From Streptomyces sp. HUAS 15-9 (GTDB lineage: Bacteria; Actinomycetota; Actinomycetes; Streptomycetales; Streptomycetaceae): a stretch of DNA of 64,000 nt. This document shows, one piece after another, positions 55,399 through 63,988 of the stretch. The notes under the pieces are model-generated. The model did no database searches. It was given only the letters and a program-made list of their open reading frames with translations, and was not told the origin of the DNA. A program made the translations under genes and the position numbers. The DNA lies in assembly GCF_025642155.1 (NCBI RefSeq), contig NZ_CP106798.1, forward strand, positions 6,634,001 through 6,698,000. Direction: 5' to 3'. Numbering within the stretch: position 1 is the first letter of the stretch; the number at the start of each line of letters is the position of its first letter.

Positions 55399-55664
55399 GC
55401 GCGGTAGACACTCTCGACGGGTTCCTGGCACTGCTCCGGGACGAACTGGGTCTCGATACAGACGTGGACGAGGCTCACCTGAGCCTGGTGGATCTTCCCC
55501 GCTGGGACTCGCTGTACTTGCTGAGGCTGGTCACGCTGGTGGAGGAGGAGACCGGCCGGCGGCTGTCGCTGTCCCCCGTTCTGCAGGCCCGCACGCTCGC
55601 CGAGATCCACGCCGTCGTCGTACGGCAACTGCCGCAACAGAACAGTGTGGAGGCACAGGCATGA
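55395..55664 (+). CDS. Acyl carrier protein (glyceryl carrier)
   Basis: An 89-aa ACP with LPRWDSLYLLRLVTLVEEETG, where the Ser after Asp is the phosphopantetheine site, and LSPVLQARTLAEIHAVV as the last helix. The WDSL variant is typical of ACPs that pair with FkbH proteins. ATG 55395 overlaps the FkbH stop and the PPTase start overlaps its own stop. Confidence 0.93.
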   Translation: MSAVDTLDGFLALLRDELGLDTDVDEAHLSLVDLPRWDSLYLLRLVTLVEEETGRRLSLSPVLQARTLAEIHAVVVRQLPQQNSVEAQA

Positions 55665-56506
55665 CCGTCCCCGGCAATTCCACGCTCGGGCCGCCGCTCG
55701 GCGCACCCGTCGAGGTGGGGGTCGACGACGCCGCGTGGGACCGGGTCCGGGGGGACCTGTCGGCGTGCGGGACCGCCCTGCTCTACGCCCACCGCTCCGT
55801 TCTGCAGCCCCAGGTGCCCGGCGGCGACGGGCTGCGCCGGCTGCTGGGCCGCGACTGGTCGCGCTATCTCGGTCTCGCCCACGCCGATGTGCGCGACCGG
55901 TACGCGGCCTCCCGGGTGCTGCTCAAGTCCGCCGCGGCCGCCGTGCTGCGCGGTGACCCGGACGCCCTGGAGCTGGCGTACGGGCCGACCGGACGGCCGT
56001 ATCTGCGCGGCTGCGACCAGATCGACATCAGCCTCAGCCACACCGACGACCTGCTCGTGGTCGGACTGACCACACGGGGCCTGATCGGCGTGGACGCCGA
56101 GCGCGCCGACCGGCAGATGTACGGCGGCGGTCTCGGGCGGCATGTGTGCACGCCGTACGAGATGGTGACGCTCGCCGCGCTGCCCGAGGAGCAGCGCAAC
56201 CCGTCCCTGGTGCGCCTGTGGACGCTGAAGGAGGCGTACAGCAAGGCGATCGGGCAGGGCATGCAGTTCCGGTTCACCGAGTTCGGCTTCGGACCCGACG
56301 GCAAGCCGGTGCGGGTCCAGCGGCCGGACGGCAGCGCGGGCACCGGGGCCGAATGGGCCTTCCGTACCTTCCCGCTGGCCAGCGGCTACTGCATCAGCGC
56401 GGCCGTCTACGACGCCGGGTTCGGGCCGCCGGGCGGCACGGACATCACGACGATGCTCGACGAGGACTGCGTGCGGACCATCGAGGAGGCGCTGGGCGAG
56501 ACATGA
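55661..56506 (+). CDS. 4'-phosphopantetheinyl transferase (Sfp type)
   Basis: This 281-aa protein has SRVLLKSAAAAVL, GPTGRPYL, ISLSHTDDLLVVGL, IGVDAERADR (metal/CoA) and LWTLKEAYSKAIGQGM in family order. It is coupled to the ACP gene (ATGA) and probably activates the carriers of region E. The C-terminal about 50 residues after the core are an extension. It ends 3 bp from the convergent LuxR-type gene. Confidence 0.92.
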   Translation: MTVPGNSTLGPPLGAPVEVGVDDAAWDRVRGDLSACGTALLYAHRSVLQPQVPGGDGLRRLLGRDWSRYLGLAHADVRDRYAASRVLLKSAAAAVLRGDPDALELAYGPTGRPYLRGCDQIDISLSHTDDLLVVGLTTRGLIGVDAERADRQMYGGGLGRHVCTPYEMVTLAALPEEQRNPSLVRLWTLKEAYSKAIGQGMQFRFTEFGFGPDGKPVRVQRPDGSAGTGAEWAFRTFPLASGYCISAAVYDAGFGPPGGTDITTMLDEDCVRTIEEALGET

Positions 56507-56509
56507 GCG

Positions 56510-57550
56510 TCAGCCGGAGTCCGTCTCACGTCCGGCGCGCTGCTCCAGCATGCCGGACACGGCCACGTTGTACCCGGCCTGGAAACGGCTGGTGGCCTCC
56601 AGCTCCTCGGTGATCTCCGAGATGTGACGACGGCAGGTGCGCACCGACATGCCCAGCCGCCGGGCGACCATCTCGTCCTTGTAGCCCTTGGCCATCAGCC
56701 GCAGGATCGACTGCTTGAGGTCGTCGGCGATGGACGGCGCGCGCGAGGTGTCCGGGACGAACGGCGTCGCGCCGTCCCACAGGTGCTCGAAGACGCTGCA
56801 GACGAATGCCACCAGCGTGGGCTCCCGCACGACGATCGCGCCACCGGTCGACTCCTCGTCCTGCTGCTCGTGCGTGGGCAGGAAGACCGTCTCCCGGTCG
56901 TAGATGAGGATCCGGTCGATGACCTGGTCGGCGGTGCGCACCTCGACGCCGGCCGCCGTCACGTCGCGCACGTACGCACGCGTGGCGAGGTCGCTGCGGG
57001 CGGTGTGCTGGTAGATGGTGCGGACGTCGACGCCGCGCTCGCGCATGCTCAGGGACGACTTGCGGGCCGCCTGCAGCTGTGGGCCGGGGCGGGCGCCGCC
57101 GGGGGCGACGGACGCCACCTCCAGGCGGCAGTGCGTGCTGAGGTGGTCGAGCATGCACTGCACGGTGCCCTGGTCGGTGATGACGTCGAAGGCCTCCAGC
57201 CGGTTGCGCAGCCGGCGGCCCTCGAAGTAGACGGGGGTCAGCGACATCAGACGGCTGCGCACGTCGGTGACGGCCTGCTGGAGGTCGCGGATCTGTGTCT
57301 CGGCCGAGCTCACCAGATCGGCGGTGGCGACGTCGGGACCCACGGGGACGAGTACGTCGGGGTCGCCCGGCATCGGTTGCAGCAGTCGCAGCAGGGTCAG
57401 CACCTTCTCCGCGTGCTCGACCTCGGCCGGGGACAATGCCAGACGCAGGGCTATGTCCTCCCGCACGAAGCGGCCCAGTTCCACGGCGTGACCATAGGCC
57501 GCAGCGCTGATGTCGTCGAGTTCGGCGAATTCGGATTGGGAGTAACTCAT
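56510..57550 (-). CDS. LuxR-type helix-turn-helix regulator
   Basis: This 346-aa protein (ATG 57550) has no receiver domain. The N-terminal helices (SAAAYGHAVELGRFVREDIALRLAL) and the middle domain resemble the TrmB/phospholipase-D-like group of streptomycete regulators. The C-terminus is a LuxR HTH: RLMAKGYKDEMVARRLGMSVRTCRRHISEI. It is convergent to the PPTase and divergent from the small membrane peptide gene. It likely controls region E; the ligand is unknown. Confidence 0.85.
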   Translation of the reverse strand: MSYSQSEFAELDDISAAAYGHAVELGRFVREDIALRLALSPAEVEHAEKVLTLLRLLQPMPGDPDVLVPVGPDVATADLVSSAETQIRDLQQAVTDVRSRLMSLTPVYFEGRRLRNRLEAFDVITDQGTVQCMLDHLSTHCRLEVASVAPGGARPGPQLQAARKSSLSMRERGVDVRTIYQHTARSDLATRAYVRDVTAAGVEVRTADQVIDRILIYDRETVFLPTHEQQDEESTGGAIVVREPTLVAFVCSVFEHLWDGATPFVPDTSRAPSIADDLKQSILRLMAKGYKDEMVARRLGMSVRTCRRHISEITEELEATSRFQAGYNVAVSGMLEQRAGRETDSG

Positions 57551-57750
57551 TCCGCGCGCCAGGGTGTTGTGGGATGCGTGTGAAGTTGTTGCCGTGCAGC
57601 TTTGAGCCATCGGATATCGCTTGGGTTTCGCTTGAGGGATTCGAGATGGTGTTCCCGACGACGGGACGGACGACCTCTCGGCGCGGCGCTCAAGCCCATG
57701 ACGATCCTTCCCGTTCGGAACGCAGCGACATCGAACCTACAGGGGGAAAC

Positions 57751-57936
57751 GTGCACGTCATGGCAAACATGATCAACATCGTCGCTCGTGGTGCAGCTCT
57801 GGGTAGTGCTCTTGGTGTGTTGTTTACCGGCGTCTTGCTCTTCGGGCAGCACCACGACGGGGATCGGGTGGCTGCGCAAAGCGGAACGATTGTGACCGCT
57901 TCGCAGCCTGTGCACGACGATGACGACCAGTGGTAG
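57751..57936 (+). CDS. Small membrane peptide, 61 aa
   Basis: GTG 57751 follows AGGGGG by 4 bases; ATG 57760 is an alternative. After a short start comes one hydrophobic helix (about residues 11-31, ending GVLLFG), then a polar tail ending HDDDDQW. There is no lipobox or cleavage site that I trust. It lies divergent from the LuxR-type gene with a 200-bp promoter region. The strong ribosome site and clear TM/acid-tail layout make it a likely real gene. It could be a signal, toxin-like or membrane-anchor peptide. Confidence 0.6.
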   Translation: MHVMANMINIVARGAALGSALGVLFTGVLLFGQHHDGDRVAAQSGTIVTASQPVHDDDDQW

Positions 57937-57989
57937 ACGGAGACTGACCACTCTCTGTTCTGCTTTATCTGCCGTCAGGCGCCTCCCGC

Positions 57990-58697
57990 TCACACCAGCA
58001 GGGGGGCGCCTGACGCCGTTTCGGCCAGTGCCGCGTGTCGCGCGGCCGGCATCGCGATGGCGCTCAGGACCACACCGTTCGCGGCCGAGAACCGCCCGTT
58101 GAGAACACGCCGTGCCGAACCCGGCCGCGCGGCCGGGTCGTTGAGCAGCGCCGCGCGGAACGTGCCGCGCTCCGGGTCCACCGTGAGCAACGCGTCCTCG
58201 AACTCCAGGGTGTGCCCGGTGAGCGGGAAGTACGCCTTGTAGACGGTCTCCTTCATGGAGAACAGCAGCCGGTCCCAGCGCACCTCGGGCAGGCCGCGCA
58301 GCAGCCGCGTCACCCAGGACCGCTCCTGCGGCAGCGCGATCGACTCCAGGATCCCCTCGGGCAGCGGCTGGTTGGGCTCGGCGTCGATGCCGAGCGCGGC
58401 GATGTCGTGCGCGTGGGCCAGGACGGCGCCGCGGTAACCGGCGCAGTGGGTGATGGAGCCGACGAGTCCGGGCGCCCACCGCGGGGCGCCGCGCAGACCC
58501 GGCAGGACCGGGGCGGGCTCCTGTCCCAGAGCCGCCATCGCGCGCCGGGCGCACCAGCGGGCCGTGGTGAACTCCAGCCGGCGCGCCTCGACGGCCCGCG
58601 CGATCTGGGCCTCCTCGCCCGGGAAGAGGGTGACGTCGGTGCGGTCGACGGTCGTGTCGACCGCGGCGACCTCGGCCGGGAGCAGCGCTTCGATCAT
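57990..58697 (-). CDS. 4'-phosphopantetheinyl transferase (EntD type)
   Basis: This 235-aa protein starts at ATG 58697 (MIEALLPAEVA) after AAGGGTGA. It has ARRLEFTTARWCARRAM, GSITHCAGYRGAVLA, ALGIDAEPNQPLP (metal/CoA) and RLLFSMKETVYKAYFPLTG, the EntD-type signature with FSMKE rather than WTRKE. It differs from the two other PPTases here. The metallophosphoesterase gene on its other side is its common neighbour in Streptomyces, so this may be the genome's general-purpose PPTase rather than a cluster-specific one. Confidence 0.92.
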   Translation of the reverse strand: MIEALLPAEVAAVDTTVDRTDVTLFPGEEAQIARAVEARRLEFTTARWCARRAMAALGQEPAPVLPGLRGAPRWAPGLVGSITHCAGYRGAVLAHAHDIAALGIDAEPNQPLPEGILESIALPQERSWVTRLLRGLPEVRWDRLLFSMKETVYKAYFPLTGHTLEFEDALLTVDPERGTFRAALLNDPAARPGSARRVLNGRFSAANGVVLSAIAMPAARHAALAETASGAPLLV

Positions 58698-59003
58698 GGG
58701 ATCACCCTTGAGGGACGGGCCGCGACCGGGTTGTCCGCGGCGATGTCCCCACGGTGTCGCGGCGCTTGGCTTTGGCTCCATGGGGAACTGGGTGGCTGGG
58801 CTGTACTCGTCCTCCCCGGGGGTGGAAAGCTCCTGTCTCTTGCTAGTCGGGGGATGGTGGGGTGGACGGCTGCTATGCGGTTGTCATTCGGCTTGCGGGT
58901 GTGTGGGGGCTGGGCGCGCAGCTCCCCGCGCCCCTTTGGGGCGCTGCTGCTTAGGGGGTTTCAGGGGTACTCGGTGCTTGGTTCTGCTGCGTAGGGTCGT
59001 TGG
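58698..59003. other. Intergenic region with GC-rich hairpin (repetitive-palindrome type)
   Basis: This is the divergent spacer of the PPTase and metallophosphoesterase genes. It holds a perfect hairpin GCGCCCC-TTT-GGGGCGC (58928-58944) with an outer GCAGC/GCTGC pair (58918-58922, 58943-58947). The sequence resembles the scattered intergenic palindromes of Streptomyces chromosomes. G-rich stretches around 58800-58910 show no gene. Confidence 0.55.
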
Positions 59004-59834
59004 ATGGCGCACGGAAAGCTGATGGCCATCAGTGACCTGCACGTCGCGTTCGAGGAGAACCGGCGGATCCTGGAAGGGGTGCGGCCGGACGATCCCGGGG
59101 ACTGGCTGCTCGTCGCGGGGGACGTGGGGGAGCTGCTCTCCGACGTGGAATGGGCGCTCGGGGTGCTCAGCGAGCGGTGGGCGCGCGTGGTGTGGGTGCC
59201 GGGGAACCACGATCTGTGGACCGCCCACGAGGACCCGGTGCAGCTGCGCGGCGACGCCCGCTACCGCCGGCTCGTGGAGATCTGCCGGAGCCTTGGCGTG
59301 CACACCCCGGAGGACCCGTATCCGGTCTGGTGCGGGCCGGGTGGACCCGTCGTCGTCGCCCCGCTGTTCCTGCTGTACGACTACTCGTTCCGCACCCCGG
59401 CCGCGGGCACCCGGCAAGAGGCCCTTGAACAGGCCTACGCGGCGGGAGTGGTGTGCACCGACGAGTTCCTGCTGCACCCGGACCCCTATCCGAGCCGCGA
59501 CGCCTGGTGCCGGGCGCGGGTCGCCGAGACCGAGCGGCGGCTCGAGCGGTGCGACCCGAGCCTGCCGACCGTCCTGGTGAACCACTTCCCGCTGGTGCGC
59601 ACCCCCACCGACATCCTGCGCCACCCCGAGTTCGCCCAGTGGTGCGGCACCGAACTGACCGCCGACTGGCATGTGCGGTTCCGGGCCGCCGCCGTGGTGT
59701 ACGGCCATCTGCACATCCCGCGCACGACGTTCCACGACGGCGTGCGCTTCGAGGAGGTGTCGGTCGGCTACCCGCGCGAATGGCGCAGACCCGGCCATCC
59801 CCGGAACGTGCCGCGGCTGATTCTGCCCGCTTGA
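59004..59834 (+). CDS. Metallophosphoesterase (calcineurin-like)
   Basis: This 276-aa protein carries the full set of metal-site motifs: AISDLHVAFEEN, LVAGDVGELL, VPGNHDLW, VNHFPLVR and YGHLHIPRT. A binuclear-metal phosphoesterase fold is certain; the substrate is not known. ATG 59004 is close to a weak ribosome site. It is likely chromosomal context rather than a cluster gene. Confidence 0.9.
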   Translation: MAHGKLMAISDLHVAFEENRRILEGVRPDDPGDWLLVAGDVGELLSDVEWALGVLSERWARVVWVPGNHDLWTAHEDPVQLRGDARYRRLVEICRSLGVHTPEDPYPVWCGPGGPVVVAPLFLLYDYSFRTPAAGTRQEALEQAYAAGVVCTDEFLLHPDPYPSRDAWCRARVAETERRLERCDPSLPTVLVNHFPLVRTPTDILRHPEFAQWCGTELTADWHVRFRAAAVVYGHLHIPRTTFHDGVRFEEVSVGYPREWRRPGHPRNVPRLILPA

Positions 59835-60080
59835 CGGCCCTCCGGCGGCGCCCGAGGTGACTTGCTGCCGTGCAACTTTCGGTCAGCGGGGCGGGCCAAC
59901 GTGCTGCGTAGACTTGGCGTCTTGAAGGACGGTTGCCCCGCGCAAAGGAATCGCTTTGCGTCGTCTTGGGGAAAGCATGGGGACGGCCGGAGAAAGTCAT
60001 GGGGAAATGCCTGCGGTGATCCAGGAATTCCCCGTGGATTTTCGGCTTGCTTAACAACGGGGGATGGCGAGGCGGCGGTG

Positions 60081-62846
60081 ATGCATATGGACCGGAAAAA
60101 TCAAATCCGCTTGCTGGAATCCGCAGTGCGGGAGGCCGCCGACGGGGCGGCCAGGATCGTGCTCGTCGAGGGCGTGGTGGGCTGCGGAAAGACCGAGTTG
60201 ATTGAATCCGTAACTGAAATAGCCGCACGTTCGGGGCTGTTGGTGCTGCGGGCGGAGGGGACCAGAGCGGAACGCGACATTCCCTTCGGGGTGATCGGCC
60301 AGCTCACGGCTGCCGCCCCCGAGGACGCGTTCGACGCCGTGCCACCCGCCCCGGAGGCGACGGCAGGGGCCGGACGCGTCGCCGCCCGCCAGGCGTTCGC
60401 CACCGCGGTGCAGCGGCTCGCCGAGCGCACACCGGTGGCCATCTGCGTCGACGACCTCCACCTCGTCGACGAGCCGTCCCGCCACTATCTGCTCCACCTC
60501 GCGGGCCGACTGCGACAGGCAAGGGTCCTGCTGGTGCTCGCCGAATCACCGCACGAGCGCACCGACGACCCGGAACTCGGCACCGACCTGCTGCGCAGAC
60601 CGGGCTTCGCGCGCATACGGCTCGAACCACTCACCCGGCAGGACGTCGAGGCGACCCTGGAGCGGGCCGGCGTCACACGTCCCGGTGCGGCCGAGGCGCA
60701 TGCGCTCAGCGGTGGAAACCCGTTGCTGTTAAGGGCGTTGACCGAGGACGGCGGACCCGGCCGGGCGTTCGTCCAGGCATTCCTCGCCTGTCTGCGCCGC
60801 TGTGGCAGCCGGACGGAGGACGTAGCGGGAGCGGTCGCCGTGCTCGGCACCCTCGCCGCGCCCTCCTCCGTCGCCGCCCTGCTCGACCTCCCCGAGGGCG
60901 AGGTGCAGACGTGCCTGGACGCCCTGGGCCTCGCCGGACTCCTCGACGGCACCGCCTTCCGGCACCCCGCCGCGCGCACAGCCGTACTCGACCATCTGGA
61001 CGGCGGCGTGCGCGCACGCCGGCACCTGACGGCCGCCGAACTCGCCCATGCGCAGGGGCACTCGGCGACCGACGTCGCGGCTCAACTGCTCACGGCCGGC
61101 GTCCCGGCGCCCGCCTGGGCCGGGCCGGTGCTGCGCGCCGCCGCGGACCGGCTGCTGGCCGACGGGGAACACCGTCGGGCACTGGAGTGCCTGGAGGCCG
61201 CCCTGGCCGGCACCGACGACCCGGCACAGAGCGCCGAACTGCGCACCGCGCTGGCCGCCGCGGTGCTCGCCGTCGACCCGGCGGCCGCCGAAGCACAGCT
61301 GACCGAGCCGCTCGCCGCCGTGCGCGCCGGTCGGCTTCCGGCACCCGTCGCGGCCCGGCTCGCCCGCCTCCTGGTCACCCAGGGCCGGATCGACGAGACG
61401 GCCGAGGTGCTCCAGGAACTCGGCGTCAACGCCGAGGCGGGGGAGGGAGGTTCGTGGGACGACCCGAGGCGGGGACCGCTGGACGGCCTGTCCGCCTTCC
61501 CGCACTGGTCCCCGCGTCCCGCACCGCCCATCACCCTGCCCCGCCAGCGGGAGCCCACAACACACCGCAGGCCGGCCCCGGCGGGCACGGTGGCCCCCGC
61601 GGCCACGGTGACCCATCCCGCTCCCGCCCCGCAGGGTCCGGGCTGGGCCGCCGCGTTCTGGGGCGTGCCCGAGTGGGAGCGCTCGACGCGCGCCGTGGAG
61701 AGCGCGGAGGCGCTGCTGCGCCGCACCAGCCTCGCCGAGAGCACCCTCGCCCCCGTACTGCAGGCGCTGCGGGCCCTGCTGCACCTCGACGGGCCGCGCC
61801 GCGCGCTGCCCTGGACCCAGACCTGCCTGGACGAGGCCGCCCGCCGCGGCGCCCCCGGCTGGCAGGCCGTGTTCGCCCTGACCCGGGCCGAAGTACTGCT
61901 GCGCCAGGGCGACCTGCCCGGAGCCGAGGAACTCGCCCTTCAGGCGCGCGCCTCGGTGCCCGAGCACGACGACAGCCTCTTCCACAGCTGGGCCGGCGCC
62001 ACGCTGGCCGCGGCACGCACCCCCATGGGCCGCCACGACGACGCGGGCCGCGAGGTGTGCCGCCCACAGCCGGAACGCCTCGCCGGAAGCCTGCCGCTGC
62101 TCGCCCATCTCAAGGCACGCGGCGCCTACTACTTCGCCACCAACCGCTACCAGGCCGCGCTCGCCGACTACCTCGACATCGGACGGGCCATGCGCCGCTG
62201 GGGCATCGACCGGCCGGTCGTGCTGCCCTGGCGGACCTACGCCGCCGACGCGCTGCTCCAGCTCGGTGAGGTCCGCCAGGCCTCACGGCTGGTCGCCGAC
62301 CAGCTCGCCTCCCGGGACGTCGCACACCCCTGGGTGAACGGCCTCACCCTCCGGCTCAAGGCCGCGCTCGGCCCGCCCGCCGAGCGGCCCGCGCTGCTCG
62401 CCCGCTCCGTCGACGAGCTGCGCCGCTCCGGGGACCGGCTCGAACTCGCCCGCGCCATGGCCGATCTGGGGGAGACGTTCAAGGAGTGCGGTGATCCGGC
62501 CCGGGCCAACATGGTCAACCGGCGCGCCTGGCACCTGGCCAAGGAGTGCGGCGCGCAGACCCTGCGCGAGCGGATTCTGCCCGGCCGGGCCGGCGCCGTC
62601 GAGCCGGCCGACGGCTCCCGGCGTACGACGCACGCCGAACTCGACGCGAAACTCAGCGAGTCCGAGAAGCGGGTCGCCCTGCTCGCCGTGCACGGCCACA
62701 CCAACCGGGAGATCGCGCTGAAGCTGTACATCACCGTCAGCACGGTCGAACAGCATCTGACCCGCGTCTACCGCAAGTTGAACATCACCCGCCGTCAGGA
62801 CCTGCCCGTGGACCTGCCGTTCAGCGAGGCGCTGGACCTCGCGTGA
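60081..62846 (+). CDS. LAL-family LuxR transcriptional regulator with AAA ATPase domain
   Basis: This 921-aa protein has an N-terminal ATPase (Walker A EGVVGCGKTEL with Lys37; Walker B in VAICVDDLHLVD), a long TPR-like middle part, a Pro-rich insert at about residues 480-520, and a C-terminal LuxR HTH (LSESEKRVALLAVHGHTNREIA, then TVSTVEQHLTRVYRKLNI). I chose ATG 60081 because the conserved N-terminus begins there, although the frame is open to 59862. LAL proteins are typical pathway activators of PKS/NRPS clusters. MbtH follows downstream. Which cluster it activates is not clear from position. Confidence 0.9.
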   Translation: MHMDRKNQIRLLESAVREAADGAARIVLVEGVVGCGKTELIESVTEIAARSGLLVLRAEGTRAERDIPFGVIGQLTAAAPEDAFDAVPPAPEATAGAGRVAARQAFATAVQRLAERTPVAICVDDLHLVDEPSRHYLLHLAGRLRQARVLLVLAESPHERTDDPELGTDLLRRPGFARIRLEPLTRQDVEATLERAGVTRPGAAEAHALSGGNPLLLRALTEDGGPGRAFVQAFLACLRRCGSRTEDVAGAVAVLGTLAAPSSVAALLDLPEGEVQTCLDALGLAGLLDGTAFRHPAARTAVLDHLDGGVRARRHLTAAELAHAQGHSATDVAAQLLTAGVPAPAWAGPVLRAAADRLLADGEHRRALECLEAALAGTDDPAQSAELRTALAAAVLAVDPAAAEAQLTEPLAAVRAGRLPAPVAARLARLLVTQGRIDETAEVLQELGVNAEAGEGGSWDDPRRGPLDGLSAFPHWSPRPAPPITLPRQREPTTHRRPAPAGTVAPAATVTHPAPAPQGPGWAAAFWGVPEWERSTRAVESAEALLRRTSLAESTLAPVLQALRALLHLDGPRRALPWTQTCLDEAARRGAPGWQAVFALTRAEVLLRQGDLPGAEELALQARASVPEHDDSLFHSWAGATLAAARTPMGRHDDAGREVCRPQPERLAGSLPLLAHLKARGAYYFATNRYQAALADYLDIGRAMRRWGIDRPVVLPWRTYAADALLQLGEVRQASRLVADQLASRDVAHPWVNGLTLRLKAALGPPAERPALLARSVDELRRSGDRLELARAMADLGETFKECGDPARANMVNRRAWHLAKECGAQTLRERILPGRAGAVEPADGSRRTTHAELDAKLSESEKRVALLAVHGHTNREIALKLYITVSTVEQHLTRVYRKLNITRRQDLPVDLPFSEALDLA

Positions 62847-62886
62847 CAGACAACTCGCGTGACAGACGACCTCGCATGACAGACCG
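62838..62886. repeat. Three 16-17-bp tandem repeats over the regulator stop codon
   Basis: CTCGCRTGACAGAC plus 2-3 bases occurs at 62838-62853, 62854-62870 and 62871-62886. The first unit contains the TGA stop of the LAL gene (62844-62846). The last runs into the MbtH ribosome site. Confidence 0.8.
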
Positions 62887-62899
62887 AAGGAGTACGACC

Positions 62900-63121
62900 G
62901 TGAGCGGTACGCCGTTCGAGAACCCCGACGCCGGCTATCTGGCGCTGGTCAACGACGAGGGCCAGTACTCGGTGTGGCCGGCCGCCGCCGAGGTGCCCGC
63001 CGGCTGGCGCGTCGCCCTCACCGAGTCACCCCGGCAGGCCGTGCTCGACCACATCGACCGCGCCTGGACCGACCCGCGCCCCGCCTCACTGCGGGCCGTC
63101 GACGGGCAGCCGGGCGAGTGA
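62900..63121 (+). CDS. MbtH-like protein
   Basis: A 73-aa protein starting at GTG 62900 with GAAGGAG upstream. It has the family pattern FENPDAGYLALVNDEGQYSVWPA, VPAGWRVALTESPRQAVLDHID and a late WTDPRPASL. MbtH proteins bind and activate NRPS adenylation domains. Only one complete A domain is visible in the window, at 31.7 kb, and an NRPS lies off the left edge. Its partner is therefore uncertain. Confidence 0.94.
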   Translation: MSGTPFENPDAGYLALVNDEGQYSVWPAAAEVPAGWRVALTESPRQAVLDHIDRAWTDPRPASLRAVDGQPGE

Positions 63122-63988
63122 CGCCCTCGCGTACACCGCCTGACTGCCCGGGACGATGAACAGGGACTCGCGCAGCGCGGAGGCGGACTCGGTCGTCAAC
63201 TCCTCGACCGCGTCCGCCTCTTCGTACATCAGCGCCCGCTCCAGCTCGAAGTAGTACAGATTGAACGCGTCGACCTGTCGCTGGTAGAGCCACCACCGCC
63301 GGCACTCCTCGGCACTGCCGTGCTCCCTCAGATACACGGCCGTTAGCTGCTCCTCCAGCCGGTGCGCGAGGCGCTCCGAGGCGATCCGGGCACGGATGCC
63401 GGTGCCCGGTCGGGACCGCTCGTACAGACAGTGGCCCAGCTCGTGGGCGACACCGGCCAGCGCCCCGACCGTCGGGCCGTCGGCGCCCAGGATCACGGCG
63501 GCGTGCGGGGGCCCGACGGTGCGGAAGGGCGTGCCGTGCTCCGCCAGGGAGGACTCGGCGAGGATGCGCAGCACACGGTCGCGCCAGGGACGCAGCTGAG
63601 GCAGTTCCGGCAGGATCTCGGCGGACGGGGCGTGGGTGGGGTGGCTCAGGATCAGGTCGTCGGCGGGCAGCGGCAGGGGCAGCTCGGCCAGGTGCACGAG
63701 CATGGAGCGGCGCAGCGGCAGTACGGCCGCGTAGCGCGGGGCCGCGAGGACCTGTCGTACCTGATGGTGCGTGACGTCGAACAAGCGCCGGACCCAGGCC
63801 AGTTGCCGCAGTGCGGCCAGCCGGGAGCGGCGCTCGTGGAGCAGCGTCTCGATCAGTTCACCGGTGCCGAGCACGGCCTCGCGCTGCAGGCGCCGGCGCT
63901 CGTCGCGATAGGCGGCGACGGCCCGGGGGTCGCCGGTGAGGTCGTGCTGCGGGGCGGGCCGGTGCGTCCCGCCCCGCGGGGGTGCCAC
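63086..63988 (-). CDS. HELGH zinc metallopeptidase-like protein (start possibly outside window)
   Basis: A minus-strand frame of 300 aa from GTG 63988. The frame is open to the window edge, so the true start may lie beyond it. GVAHELGHCLYERS is an HExxH metal-binding motif, and an ERLAHRLEEQLTAVYL helix follows, so a zinc peptidase of unknown family is possible. The rest is Arg/Leu-rich and helical. Its 3' end overlaps the MbtH stop by 36 bp, convergently. Similar proteins occur beside RiPP and NRPS clusters, but I do not assign a family. Confidence 0.7.
   Translation of the reverse strand: MAPPRGGTHRPAPQHDLTGDPRAVAAYRDERRRLQREAVLGTGELIETLLHERRSRLAALRQLAWVRRLFDVTHHQVRQVLAAPRYAAVLPLRRSMLVHLAELPLPLPADDLILSHPTHAPSAEILPELPQLRPWRDRVLRILAESSLAEHGTPFRTVGPPHAAVILGADGPTVGALAGVAHELGHCLYERSRPGTGIRARIASERLAHRLEEQLTAVYLREHGSAEECRRWWLYQRQVDAFNLYYFELERALMYEEADAVEELTTESASALRESLFIVPGSQAVYARASLARLPVDGPQ

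Noticed and set aside
53464..55664. FkbH-ACP pair as a methoxymalonyl-ACP supply set
   Set aside because: The acyl-CoA dehydrogenase-like and 3-hydroxyacyl dehydrogenase pair and the O-methyltransferase of that route are absent. The ACAD at 47191 is coupled to the FAAL and is much larger than the methoxymalonyl type.
58918..58950. GC-rich hairpin as a terminator
   Set aside because: Both flanking genes are transcribed away from it, so there is no transcript to end here. It looks like a dispersed intergenic palindrome.
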